In this document: positions 30,069 through 39,531 of the stretch, piece after piece
Layout: each line of letters begins with the position of its first letter
Numbering within the stretch: position 1 is the stretch's first letter
Origin: Jaapia argillacea MUCL 33604
Lineage: Eukaryota; Basidiomycota; Agaricomycetes; Jaapiales; Jaapiaceae
DNA: 39,531 nt
Assembly: GCA_000697665.1 (NCBI GenBank)
Contig: KL197746.1
Coordinates: 270,179 to 309,709, forward strand
Direction of reading: 5' to 3'
Translations under genes and position numbers: made by a program
The notes under the pieces: model-generated
The model's input: only the letters and a program-made list of their open reading frames with translations
What the model was told of the DNA's origin: nothing
Database searches by the model: none

Positions 30069-31781
30069 CTACGCAGCGGTCTTCTCCTTCAGATAATCGT
30101 CATATCGAAGCAAAGCTCCGAGAAGGACATTCGCTCCAGCATCACTAGTCAGATATTATAAGTAGGATGTACACGCAGGAGGATACAACGACGTACATAT
30201 CTTCCTGTTTCGAGAACTCTGCCGGATTGTGAGATATTCCGGCTTTGCAACGAATGAAGATCATGGCGGTTGGCACCTTCCGGGCCGTGTACACCCTACC
30301 AGACGGATGGAACTTGGAACATGACCAGGGGGGGTGAAGACTGGTGGGAACTCACGAATCATGACCGGCTCCACTGACCATATCTTTGAACCGGCCGCCT
30401 TCAACCTCTCTCGCACTTTCCCTGACCATAGAAACCGCTCTCTCGTCGAAGACAGTCTTCGGACACTCCCAAATCTTCTCCCAAACTTCCATCTTCACTC
30501 CACCCTCCCCGCTCTTCCCCATGATGCTCTCATCCAGCCTCACCGAGTCCTCCACAACTTCTTTACAAGCCTTTTCCAGGTTGACGTCAAGTGTGGCAAG
30601 GAGAGCATCTGAGCTGGCCCGGGCACCGATATTGAATTGGACCCGACCGGACAGCGTGTTAATTGACTGTGGGGATGAGTTAATGACCGCCACCGATGCA
30701 CGCGCTCCTGGTAGTGCAAGAGATTGCTGATTTATCGATTGGATCATCTTAGCGGCGCAGAGTAGGCTAGCTTCCCAGTGAGATCTCGTAGGGAGGGTGA
30801 GCTAGGGATGAACGGGACTCACGTATCAGCCCGCATGTTCATAGGGGTCGTCCCACAATGTTGCTCGCGGCCGCGAAGGACGATGTTGTACCAATTCATT
30901 GCTTGCACGCCCTGGAAAGGAAAGGACTTGATTACGTTCACGAATCATAGGTTAGATGCCGTCTTACTGTGACCACACCGATGCGTAGGTTCTCAGCCTC
31001 GAGAGCAGGTCCTTGTTCGATATGAATCTCGAAGTGGGCTGAGAGTGGATTGGCTTCGTATGAGCAGGGAACATCGCCAAGGAAGCCGATTCTCTCAAGT
31101 TCGGATTTCACAGTGTTCCCTGATGCGTCTGATCGCGAATGACTGATGCAGAAACCGGTATAAACAACCAGAAGAAGTGTGGAGGATCCACACGCACCCA
31201 TGTTCTAAGGTGAAAGCACCTCCCCATACGCCGCTGGATAGCATGGCGGGAGGAAACCGAGCGCCCTGCAGATCGTTGGCCGAAAATGAGAAGGCGCAGC
31301 GCTCGTCAATAAGCACAAGGACCCACCTCTTCGTTCGTCCAATCAATTAATGCTACGGGAGCGTAGGTCTCGACTTGATTGTCATGGAGGGTCCTAAGGA
31401 CCTCCAACGCAGAAAGTACGCCGACGATCCCATCGTATTTCCCTCCAGCAGGTTGGGTATCGAGATGCGACCCCATCCCGATAGGGGGAATGGAGTTGTT
31501 CTTTCCAGGCCGGATGGCGAAGATGTTGCCTACAAACTCGCGGGAGATCTGAGATCCGAGTCAACCCTCAGCAAGTTTTCCCACTCACCCATTTGATCCA
31601 CCTTGACAGAACACCCTAATTGCTTGCATTGTTCAATCAACCACTCTCTCACCCTCTTGTCATCGTTGTTCAACGATAGTCTGTTCATCCCACCATCTGG
31701 CGTAGAGCCCCAACTGCAGGATTCGTCGAAAGTAGACGCGAGGCGCGAGGAGGCGACTCGGATTCCTAAGTTATGAGGCAT
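30069..31781 (-). CDS. M20-family N-carbamoyl-amino-acid hydrolase / beta-ureidopropionase-like amidase
   Basis: Zinc-dependent amidase of the hydantoinase/carbamoylase branch of peptidase family M20, which cleaves N-carbamoyl amino acids or allantoate-type ureides (pyrimidine or purine nitrogen salvage, cytosolic). Exons on the minus strand: 31781-31589, 31529-31327, 31265-31198, 31142-30968, 30911-30823, 30766-30356, 30295-30197 and 30144-30069, totalling 1,314 nt or 437 aa, all in phase. Metal ligands visible: His86 and Asp97 in GSHLDTQPAGGKYDG, Glu131/Glu132 in TNEEGARFPP, His195 in HIEQGPALE and the late His in GISHNPAE. GAGHDS lies in the substrate-binding region. The dimerisation-type lid spans about residues 210-330. 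No targeting signal. Exact substrate cannot be told from the sequence. Confidence 0.9.
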
Positions 31782-32099
31782 TTTAATTGCTTGGAAGAGC
31801 TAGATGATGGAGGGAGGGGAATCGAAGGAGTGGTCGCAGCCATGAGAGCGGGATGATGGGAATTAGAATGAGGGAGAGAGATGATAAGATTTGAGATTAC
31901 AAGATTAGCAGAACCACGTTTTCATATTGCGACTCTATTCCGGCTCTCAGTGAATTTGTTCCTCGTCGTTGTTGTCGATGCTACAAGAACCCGAGTCCCC
32001 GATCGCGTGGACTCTTGGGCATAGAGGAGAGGACACGGAATAACGAACGAAAAGAAATCCCAAAGTAATATAGACTACATTGAAGGACAGAGGGGGCAC
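31782..32099. other. Promoter side of the M20 amidase and 3' flank of the MaoC gene
   Basis: 318 bp between the M20 start (31781) and the MaoC stop (32100), both on the minus strand. Purine-rich on the plus strand at 31800-31885 (pyrimidine-rich on the transcribed side). No gene seen. Confidence 0.45.
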
Positions 32100-33632
32100 T
32101 CAAAGCTTGCTCTTCTCCACCTTCTTGATATACGCAACACCACCTCCTAGTACGACCTACAACAATAAGGAGAAAAATATCTTCAACAACCATCTCCGAA
32201 TGAACAGCTATCGAGACACTCACTTTCCCAGTTGTCAAGTTCTTACACTCAAACCCAACCTCAACGGTCCCCCCAGGCCCCTTTCCGATCTCCCAAGCCC
32301 TTGTCTCAAGTTCGTCTCCAGGCTTGACAGGAGCCGTAAACCTGCAACCGTAGAACTTCATTGCATTCGGATCGTTCCCACCGATCGCTGAGAGGAGTGC
32401 ACGAGCTCCGAATCCAAATGTCGAAAGCCCGTGGAGAATCACACCACCGAATCCGCCTGCTTTGCCAATTTTCGGATCTGCGCGGCAAGTTAGCCTCGGT
32501 CATTGAGCAGGCAGACAGAAAAGGAAAGGAAGTGGTGGGATACAAGGAGGGATGCTTACCGATGTGCAGTGGGTTATAGTCGCCACTCAGCCGATACGTG
32601 ATAGCTTGTTCCGGCGTCGTCTGGTCGCGAACCACCCAGTCGGGTTGGCGATCCTTTGGAATGGGCTTCGAAGCTTGAGGTGCGCTAGCAATGACTTTCG
32701 AGAACTTCTGGCCAGTGGCCTTGGAGCCAAGGTTGAATGCAGCGCTCTGCAGGGGAGGGTTATGAGAACAGAACAGAAACACAGCAAGATCATGGAAAGG
32801 GAGTGGTACGCACGAAGAGCTTCGCGTACGGAGTGCCATGCGAATCCACAAGGGTTGACTCGGTCTCAATAATGATGCCCGACTCTAGAGTGTACTGCAT
32901 CAGACATGATTCAGTTCCAGGATGGGAAGACGGTGAACTTACTGTTCTCGTGTACGGCTGAAATGCGAGACTTGAGCTTCCATCCTGGGCCGCTCGCGGC
33001 TGGAAGAGGTTTCAGAATCTCAACCGTTTGGCTACCATGTACCTTTCGCACGCAAAAAGGACGATCGCCGAAAGACCATCAGGTGGGATCGGTTGGGCAG
33101 TGAGAGGGGAGACCTACGACGCGGTTGGGGTCGAAGTTGGGAAGACCTGGTGTGGAACGTGAACTGGCGCGCTCAGAAAAGAGATTGACATCTTGGTCGT
33201 CCCCTGTGATCCGAAAATGAGTTCGGGTCAGTTCCTCGTGGAGCAGGTGTTGCGAAGGAGCCTACCCTTGAGACCTAGGACAACGGGGTAGGTTGGGAAT
33301 GGTGCCCACGACTTGTCTGACGCGTGAATTGAATGCGAAGAGGTCAATGCCAATGTATACAGACAGAGTTAGATCTTACCCAACTCTGCCAAGTAACAGT
33401 CAGCTGGTCCATAAACACATATGAGGGGGCGACGTACCATAGATTAACGAGAAATCATCCTTCTTTGCACCAATCCCGACGGCATAGAGGATCAAGTCTC
33501 TCTGATTCCAAGCCACCTGGATCACCACAGAAGGCGCTTTAGGCCACAGAATGCTCAGGTTCGACACACGAATGAACGTACAGGGCGGTCAGGAGATTGG
33601 TGGCCAACGGCTTTTGCGAGGTCGATGGACAT
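32100..33632 (-). CDS. Peroxisomal MaoC-type (R)-enoyl-CoA hydratase, C-terminal SKL
   Basis: Double hot-dog hydratase of the MaoC/hydratase-2 type, adding water to trans-2-enoyl-CoA in peroxisomal beta-oxidation. Exons on the minus strand: 33632-33582, 33516-33438, 33385-33380 (6 nt), 33316-33266, 33203-33118, 33042-32943, 32884-32814, 32746-32560, 32477-32224 and 32156-32100, totalling 942 nt or 313 aa, all in phase. The N-terminal half has AWNQRDLILYAVGIGAKKDD and KSWAPFPTYPVVLGLKG. The catalytic half has YRLSGDYNPLHIDP, with Asp204, Asn206 and His209 as the hydratase-2 motif, then GGFGGVILHGLSTFGFGAR. The end VEKSKL is a perfect type-1 peroxisomal targeting signal. The fungal multifunctional enzyme carries dehydrogenase domains as well; here the hydratase stands alone. 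The 6-nt exon supplies the end of a Glu codon, a Leu codon and one base of an Asp codon. Confidence 0.93.
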
Positions 33633-34062
33633 ATTCTGGTAACGAATGGGTGGTGGTGGTAGTGGTGCAAAGGCAAGAAGGGCGGTGAGGACTTTACATG
33701 GGTTTACATGGTAAACGTAGAACCGGAGTGTGGGGAAGGTGCAATGATTCGGGATTCGGGGTTGTAATTGCCGATGGAATACTCATTTCACAACATTTCT
33801 CCAACAGGACTTGCGACACGACTTATGTCCTGGACAACCAGATAACCAACCACAATCTCTCGAAGATCCTCTATTCTCCCAAAGCAGACCTCCTGGGAGC
33901 CGAACCTGCTTTCAACAATTACAGCATGACAGTTCATGGTTTCATATGGTGCATGCAGACAGCTACAGTGCGAATGTGGCGAAGCAAGTGCGTGGAGGCA
34001 ACATCGGAAGCGACACAGCATGCAAATAGGAGCGACATCAGATAGATAGAAAAATACAGCGA
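33633..34062. other. Intergenic region, MaoC promoter
   Basis: 430 bp between the MaoC start and the P1 stop. It contains a GGT-rich run (about 33650-33666) and a short direct repeat TTTACATGG twice near 33695-33712. A plus-strand open frame here has no family resemblance and overlaps nothing conserved, so I do not call it. Confidence 0.45.
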
Positions 34063-34702
34063 TTAATCGAACAATCCGAAGCCCTAGAGGAAACAGAACG
34101 AGTGATAAGACAATGGACGCAGGACACGCTCGGCAACAACGTACCATGTCGTCGTCTGACTCCTCCTTCTCGCTCTCTGCTTTCTCTTCCACCTTCTCCT
34201 CCGCGGGTGCTGCTGCGGCACCACCGGCAGCAGCTGAAGGAGCACCAACGGCGGGTCCACCTCCACCAGCACCAACATTTGATAGAAGGTCTTTTACGTT
34301 CTTGCCCTCGAGGGCTTTTGCGAGGAGGGTTGCCCAGATGGGCTCGACATCGACGCCGGCTGCGTCTGTTAATGCGACAATCTTGTCGGCCTGGATAGGA
34401 GGAATGATTGGATGCGAGGATAGCGAATCAAGTCAAAGTTAGGTCGTTAGGAGGGAAAAGGATATACGCACGGTGATTTCGATACCGTCATCAGCGAGGA
34501 TGAGGGCGGCGTATGTTGCGGCGAGTTCTGAGGTGGCCTAAGTAGGTAAGAAGGTACCCTTTAGTATATTCGTCGCAAACACAAGATCCGAGTTCGAAGT
34601 GCATCCAAGTGTTGCGTTCGCAATCCATCCTCCAACATTCGTCTTCCAGCTTCTCAACAAGCTCCGCAACATGAGAAGGGACAGTGAGACCGTGCTCACC
34701 AT
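34063..34702 (-). CDS. RPP1: 60S acidic ribosomal stalk protein P1
   Basis: Component of the P0/P1/P2 stalk of the cytosolic 60S subunit, which recruits translational GTPases. Exons on the minus strand: 34702-34700, 34537-34472, 34390-34145 and 34083-34063, totalling 336 nt or 111 aa. The start codon stands alone as the first coding exon (ATG, then a 162-nt intron beginning GTGAGC). Exon 2 encodes [20 protein letters not shown]. The helical dimerisation domain continues [20 protein letters not shown]. Then come an Ala/Gly/Pro hinge, an acidic run EESDDDM and the universal stalk tail GFGLFD, with the last six residues in their own exon. The sequence before the ATG on the coding strand is pyrimidine-rich, as is usual for ribosomal protein genes. 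Confidence 0.95.
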
Positions 34703-34745
34703 TGCGAAAAGCGAAAAGTGGGGAAAGACGGTGGGGATGGAGTCG
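34703..34745 (-). promoter_or_regulatory. Pyrimidine-rich leader of the P1 gene
   Basis: Read on the minus strand, the bases just before the ATG are largely C and T (CCGTCTTTCCCCACTTTTCG, then CTTTTCGCA and the ATG). Such tracts commonly surround transcription starts of ribosomal protein genes in fungi. The exact start site cannot be read from the sequence. Confidence 0.4.
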
Positions 34746-34841
34746 GCGATGTCGATGAAAGTTTGGTGGATGTACTTGAGATGACTGAAAGCGGGACCGA
34801 TGCTGTCGCGTGGCTTCCATGTGGCTTTGATCCGTCTCCGC

Positions 34842-35439
34842 TCAACTCCGAGCGAACTTTATCCTCTTAGTTGCTGACTGCTTCCTAGCTGCCGTTCGAA
34901 CCATGGCCGACGCTCTAAGAGGCCGTTTTACGCGTCGATGTCTCAACAACTGTTTCCCTGACTTCGGTCTGGCTCCTTGATATACTCCCATAGAGTCTGT
35001 TGGAGGTTGGCCCAGCCGTGGTCGTGCGCCTGCCCTGCACCGAGGTGCCATTGGCCTGAGAGAAGGAATGACCCTATTCCTGTGAGTACATGGACCGTCG
35101 AATTCTGTTCTGACATGTGTCTTATGAGATGCTACAGTAGGTTGGTGGAATCGTCTCCGCCGCCTTGTCCCTCCTTTTCTATACCTCGGTTCGCGACGAT
35201 ATGGCCTTGTTCTATGGGACCTAAGCTTCCATCTCTCGTCTTCTGCCAATCTTTTCATGGATCCATGCACGAGCAGACGACTCACTCAGCCCCACGCATG
35301 TTACGTACCTGGCGGTGAACTTCGTCGAATTTCCGTTTATCTTTGAGGATCCACTCAATCGGAAGCGCGAATCTGCCTTTGTCTCGTGAAGAGTGAACAC
35401 GTGTAGTGGGATGTCTTGGTATGTGTGTATTGAAGCCAT
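34842..35439 (-). CDS. Small spliced protein of unknown function
   Basis: I do not recognise it. The proposed model is exon 1 at 35439-35309 and exon 2 at 35250-34842 with a 59-nt intron (GTACGT...GAAAAG), in phase, 179 aa. The N-terminal part looks protein-like (MASIHTYQDIPLHVFTLHET and DSRFRLSGSSKINGNSTKF). From about residue 44 the chain is very Arg-rich, and another frame in the same bases also reads plausibly (GSFLLSGQWHLGAGQAHDHG). So the true second half may come from a different frame through an intron I did not find. The start ATG is firm only if the N-terminal exon is real. Confidence 0.35.
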
Positions 35440-36083
35440 GTCCGTGGGACTAACCTGACTCTCGCATTAGGTTAGCCGAGTTTTGGCCAACATCGACGCA
35501 ACATTAAGCCGACTAAGGTCATCCTCGATCTTTCTCAATCCAAGCCGCACACGATTCCTGTCCGCCGTAAATCGATATCACCGTAGCGATCCTATCGAAG
35601 TCTCCATGACGGCGAAGCTGCGCAAGAGGCTTGCTGTTGCTCGAGAAGTGGTGGAGAGTGGTGCTAAGGAGCAGACGTAGGCGTGAAAGGATATGACGGC
35701 CCGGAGGTTGTTGAATGTATCGGTGATTCGCTGGTGGACAGGGGAAAGGGTCGACGGCGCGTGTCGTGGTTGTCATCATAATAGGAGATCGGTGGCTGGT
35801 TCCAGCGGTCATGATTCGAGTAAAAACGAAATGGCAGAGCCTGGAGTGCGAGGAGACGGAGGATGAGGACAAGAATGACGGGGGAATGATAAAGATCACA
35901 GTCAAGGCCTCTGGAGTTGTGTTGCCTCGCGGCGTGCCGGTTTACCCCGCAAGCTGCCCCGCATTCCATTTGATTATACGGCTGTGCCGTATATGGCCTC
36001 TCACATACTGATTCCCCACACAATCAAATCTCTGTCCCCCCACCAACCCCTCTTTCTCCTTACGCTCATCCTGCGTCGGCTCC
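35440..36083. other. Intergenic region with a possible minus-strand remnant; promoter side of the acyltransferase
   Basis: On the minus strand, about 35730 down to 35475 reads LSPVHQRITDTFNNLRAVIS, FHAYVCSLAPLSTTS, then TGA, then in the same frame YRFTADRNRVRLGLRKIEDD, ending at TAA. This helical, coding-like stretch with an in-frame stop has no start or family I can identify. The right end holds the acyltransferase promoter. Confidence 0.25.
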
Positions 36084-39000
36084 ATGTCCAATCCCGTCAC
36101 AAAGTTCGACCCAAATCCCCCCATGTCCAGGACATTTGCCGGCCAAGAAAGGCTGCCAAAGCTCCCAATTCCGCCCCTCGAGGACACTTGTCGCCGTTAT
36201 CTCCAGGCACTCGAGGGGTTGCAGGAACCAAGGGAACATGAACACACGAAGAAAGTTGTTGATGAGTTCCTGAAGGGAGAAGGCCCAAAGATCCAGGACC
36301 GTCTGGAAGCGTGGGCTGCGAACAAGGACAGGCACGTTATTTTTCGCTTCTCATTCGAAGCCATCGCTGACGATCGCGTTTCTCAAGTTATATCGAGGAT
36401 TTTTGGTACGCTTATAGACCCGACCACTCGTCCGTTTCAATTGATCGTTTCCTCTCAGGTATGAGTCATATCTCATGCACTCGGACCCCGTCGTCCTCGC
36501 CCTCAATCCATTCTTCGTACTCGAGTGAGTCCTCAAATCCGTGCTTTCCTCCATTCCCCAAGTGGCAGAGAGGATCTGCCTGAGCAAACATTCTACTTCT
36601 CGATCGAGTAATATGACTTTACGAATTGTGGTATACTCGCGTGCCAGGGCACAAACTCTTCCTCAAACCTCCACCCCTCTTAGGCCCTCCTTCCTCATGT
36701 CTCCCATCGTCCGGCCATCTACCATCAGTTACTAACTAACTCTATCCAGAAATGACCCGTCACCCGAACGTGGCTCGCAGTTACCTCGTGCCGCTGCTCT
36801 CATCACCGCTTCCCTGGGTTTCGTCCATGATTTACGCGTAGGAATTCTCGAGCCAGATGCGATTCGTGGCACCCCTCTGTGTATGGATCAATACTCTCGA
36901 CTCTTCGGCACTTCTAGGATCCCAACTGAGGTACGTCGTGATGCGTTTGCAATACACCCGGTATCAACCTGGTACGTTCACTATGGTAGCGAGGATGTCG
37001 GATGCTAGTTAACAAGGAGTCGACACACATCGTCATTCTCCGACGTGGTCAATTCTGTGAGTCTTCATGTTGCTCTTTCTTTCAAACAATTCTCATCTTC
37101 ATCATCTCAGATTGGTTCAATGTCCTCGATGACGAGAACCGACCTCTGATGACTGAGAGGGAGATCCTGCGGAACCTGCAAGCGATCGTGAGCGACGCTG
37201 ATATCACACCGGTCCACGAGGTTAGATTCTGGTTCTCAAGTCGATCTTGAAGTCGTTGACTCACCGCGCCGACATTTAGGTGGCCGCCAACGCTATCGGC
37301 GTGCTCTCCACCGAGAATCGCCAAGTATGGTGCGATCTTCGCCACACTCTTCACAGCGACCGGAACAACGCCTCTTGTTTACATATCGTCGACAACGCCC
37401 TCTTCCTCGTTTGTCTGGACGACGCCGCTCCTGAGGGCATGGCCGAGCTCTGTGACAATTTCCTTTGCGGAACTTATCGTCTCCGAGGTGGTGTACAGAT
37501 CGGCACCTGTACTAATCGGTGGTATGATAAGGTAAGCCGACTGGGAACGAGTTGACTACTAAGGACACGCGTCACTTATCGCGACCTCCTCGTAGCTCCA
37601 AATAATTGTTACCGCTGACGGAGCCGCCGGAATCAACTTCGAGCATACTGGTGTCGATGGTCACACCGTCCTCAGGTGTGGTGTTTTCCATCCTCCCCAC
37701 TCTCTTGTCTCACGCTACCCAGGTTTGTTGCGGATATGTTCACAGAGGGACTCATGCTTCTCGCCCGGTCCATCAACCCCTCTGCACCCACTCTCTTCCA
37801 CGCACCTCTCTCCGTTCACGCCAAGTCCTACAAGCCTCCCAGGGGTTCGAAAGCGCCACGCACGCCTCCTCCGGAGCAGATCGAAACGTCGCCGAAGAAG
37901 TTGGAATGGACCCTCACTCCCGTTCTTCGGGCTGGCATTCGGTTCGCCGAAACTCGTTTGAGTGATCTGATTTGTCAGAACGATTGCCAGGCGTTGGAGT
38001 TCAAGGGTTATGGCAAGAATTTTATCACAAGTCACGGTTTCAGTCCCGATGCCTTCGTTCAGATGGCGTTCCAGGCGGCTTACTTTGGACTTTATGGTAC
38101 GTCGGTTGTTAATGCTTTCGAATCTTGTTTGCTGAACCGCTTGTAGGGCGAATTGAGTGTACCTATGAGCCCGCGATGACAAAACAGTTCTTGCATGGTC
38201 GAACAGAATCGATCCGAACTGTGCAACCGCAAAGTGTCCAATTCGTCAAGGTCGGCTATTCTTCTAATCTCGTTGTTCACGACTCACACATCGCGTCTTG
38301 TTCAGATTTACTTCTCCGACTGTCCCCCATCCGACAAGGTGGCCGCGTTACGCAAGGCTTGTGAGAGACACTCCAAGTTGTCGAAGGAGTGCAGTCAGGG
38401 TCTCGGTCAGGACAGGTTTGTAATGCATCGCATCCACACACATTCGATACCATCGCTGACGTTTCGCATCGCTCGAATCCTCTACGCGCTGTATTGTCTC
38501 TTGCAGCGCGAGATCGAAGGCAACTTGGACCCTAACCCTGATGACCGTCCCCCTTCCCCCTTCAGCGACGACAGTACCGGACGACGTACCATGCCCGCCC
38601 TGTTTACCGACCCCGGGTTTGCCCTCCTCAACACGTCGATACTATCAACCTCGAACTGTGGCAATCCTGCCTTGCGTCTGTTCGGATTCGGTCCCGTTGC
38701 GAGGGATGGCTACGGAATCGGGTATATCATTAAGGAAGATGGAATCTCAGTGTACGTCACCGTCAATTCTGATGCTTCATTGTTGTCATCTGTGGTTGGC
38801 AGTTGTGCGTCGTCGAGGCATCTCCAAACACGCCGTTTCCTCGACACTCTCGAAGGTTACCTCCTTGATGTCCAGAAGACCCTCATCAAATTGCATATGG
38901 CTGCTAACGAGCGCCCGGCACCATTCGTTGATCATGCCGGTGTTCTTCGAGATTCGAAGACGGGACGGCCCATCAATGGGCATGGTGGAGAAAGCGAGTA

Positions 39001-39245
39001 CGGCGATTACGACTGGACTATGCGTATGCCACCCCTGCTCTTCCTTCTGTAAATCTTTTATCTGATTTGAATGGATCTCTAGCAGGTTACTCGTTCTTTG
39101 ATAGCGGGGATGTTGAGATGCTCGCCCGCAAGAAACGATCTCCCTATGAGCACGTCGGTAAGTTCACAATTCGTCTTCTTCGACGTTTGGTGATGCTCAT
39201 GCTCTCCCTCCTGTAGGCAAAGTCATTCCGTTGTCTGAGTACTAA
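36084..39245 (+). CDS. Carnitine O-acyltransferase (choline/carnitine acyltransferase family)
   Basis: Transfers acetyl or short acyl groups between CoA and carnitine for movement between compartments. Exons: 36084-36331, 36388-36405, 36459-36524, 36750-36930, 36990-37056, 37111-37220, 37280-37531, 37596-37675, 37723-38096, 38147-38250, 38306-38751, 38803-39023, 39083-39157 and 39217-39245. They total 2,271 nt or 756 aa, in phase. The N-terminal domain has LPKLPIPPLEDTCRRYLQAL and SYIEDFWYESYL. The catalytic His331 lies in INFEHTGVDGHTVLRF. Later motifs are ECTYEPAMTKQFLHGRTESI, a conserved carnitine-site block, and NPALRLFGFGPVARDGYGIG. The end PLSEY is not a peroxisomal signal and there is no clear presequence, so a cytosolic YAT2-like enzyme is likely. 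Intron 1 has a GC donor. Exon 11 includes a 60-nt intron-like segment (38416-38475) without a 3' AG; without it the protein is 736 aa. Confidence 0.9.
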
Positions 39246-39531
39246 TCGGCAATCCTCCGATGTCGCCTCTCGAATATTGTAATGTTATCTTGTTGTTTTC
39301 TGGTGATGTACTGGCAGATACCTGTACTGATGGCCGGAAAGGATTGAACGAAGATTATAATGCAACAAATGCAACATATTCTACAGAGTTGTACTTCTTG
39401 ATAGCAAATTACTCAAGAGTTACTTGATGTGCTAGAGCCTAATGCAGGTTGACCGCCTGCCATCTGGTTTGTTCTGAATCCTCTTCATTATTCTTTCTTT
39501 ACCTCCTTTGTGAGGGGAGTATCGTCCTCTG
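39246..39531. other. 3' flank of the acyltransferase
   Basis: AT-rich sequence after the stop, with AATAATG- and ATAATG-like words near 39350 that could serve in polyadenylation. No gene seen before the window ends. Confidence 0.4.

Noticed and set aside
33698-34045. 115-codon plus-strand open frame between the MaoC and P1 genes
   Set aside because: It has no family motif or splice support and lies in the promoter and 3' flank of conserved minus-strand genes.
34113-34442. Plus-strand frame rich in Ser, Ala and Pro
   Set aside because: It is the antisense of the P1 hinge and acidic tail, whose composition keeps the opposite strand open.

Overview
The window is nuclear DNA from a filamentous basidiomycete, most likely an agaricomycete. 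Protein-coding genes are cut by many short introns (mostly 49-80 nt, GT...AG, CTRAY-like branch sites), and several genes belong to families expanded in mushroom-forming fungi. These include MYND-finger proteins, a 7-TM DUF6533-like protein, a multi-TM agaricomycete membrane family and a DUF6914-like protein. Almost all models below were spliced by hand; where exon lengths are said to sum in phase, this was checked.

Left part (about 1-26.4 kb) is accessory. It opens with the 3' end of a Helitron (helicase tail, two terminal hairpins, CTAG end at 801-804). A 182-bp TA-flanked MITE (831-1012) follows 26 bp later, then an orphan spliced gene (1545-2554) and an intact ten-exon 2-oxoglutarate/Fe(II) oxygenase (3830-5457). 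Three MYND-finger paralogues share one exon plan: A (5846-8045, minus, intact), B (8903-11075, minus, one in-frame stop) and C (24289-26366, plus, intact). A fourth copy survives as a relic at about 17.4-18.0 kb. Between them lie a frameshifted multi-TM gene (13963-15285), a decayed methyltransferase-like stretch (about 15.4-16.0 kb), a DUF6914-like gene (16301-16958), an intact auxin-efflux-carrier-like transporter (18731-21102) and a damaged DUF6533-like gene (22157-24035). The stretch 11.1-13.9 kb has only broken protein-like fragments.

Right part (about 26.8-39.3 kb) is dense and conserved. It holds mitochondrial ribosomal protein uL14m (minus) divergent from a 14-exon hexokinase (plus). 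Four minus-strand genes follow: an M20-family N-carbamoyl-amino-acid hydrolase/beta-ureidopropionase-like amidase, a peroxisomal MaoC-type hydratase ending in SKL, ribosomal stalk protein P1, and a small unknown gene. The last gene is a carnitine O-acyltransferase on the plus strand. The hydratase and the acyltransferase could act in the same process, peroxisomal fatty-acid breakdown and acetyl export, but physical linkage is the only local evidence.

Most useful oddities: the MYND family in several states of decay; a Cys in place of the sugar-binding Asn in hexokinase; a translatable 60-nt intron-like segment without a 3' AG in the acyltransferase; a 6-nt microexon in the MaoC gene; and the Helitron/MITE junction. 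I found no CRISPR, rRNA or tRNA gene. I saw no convincing new multi-gene system; the closest candidate is the local MYND-finger expansion.
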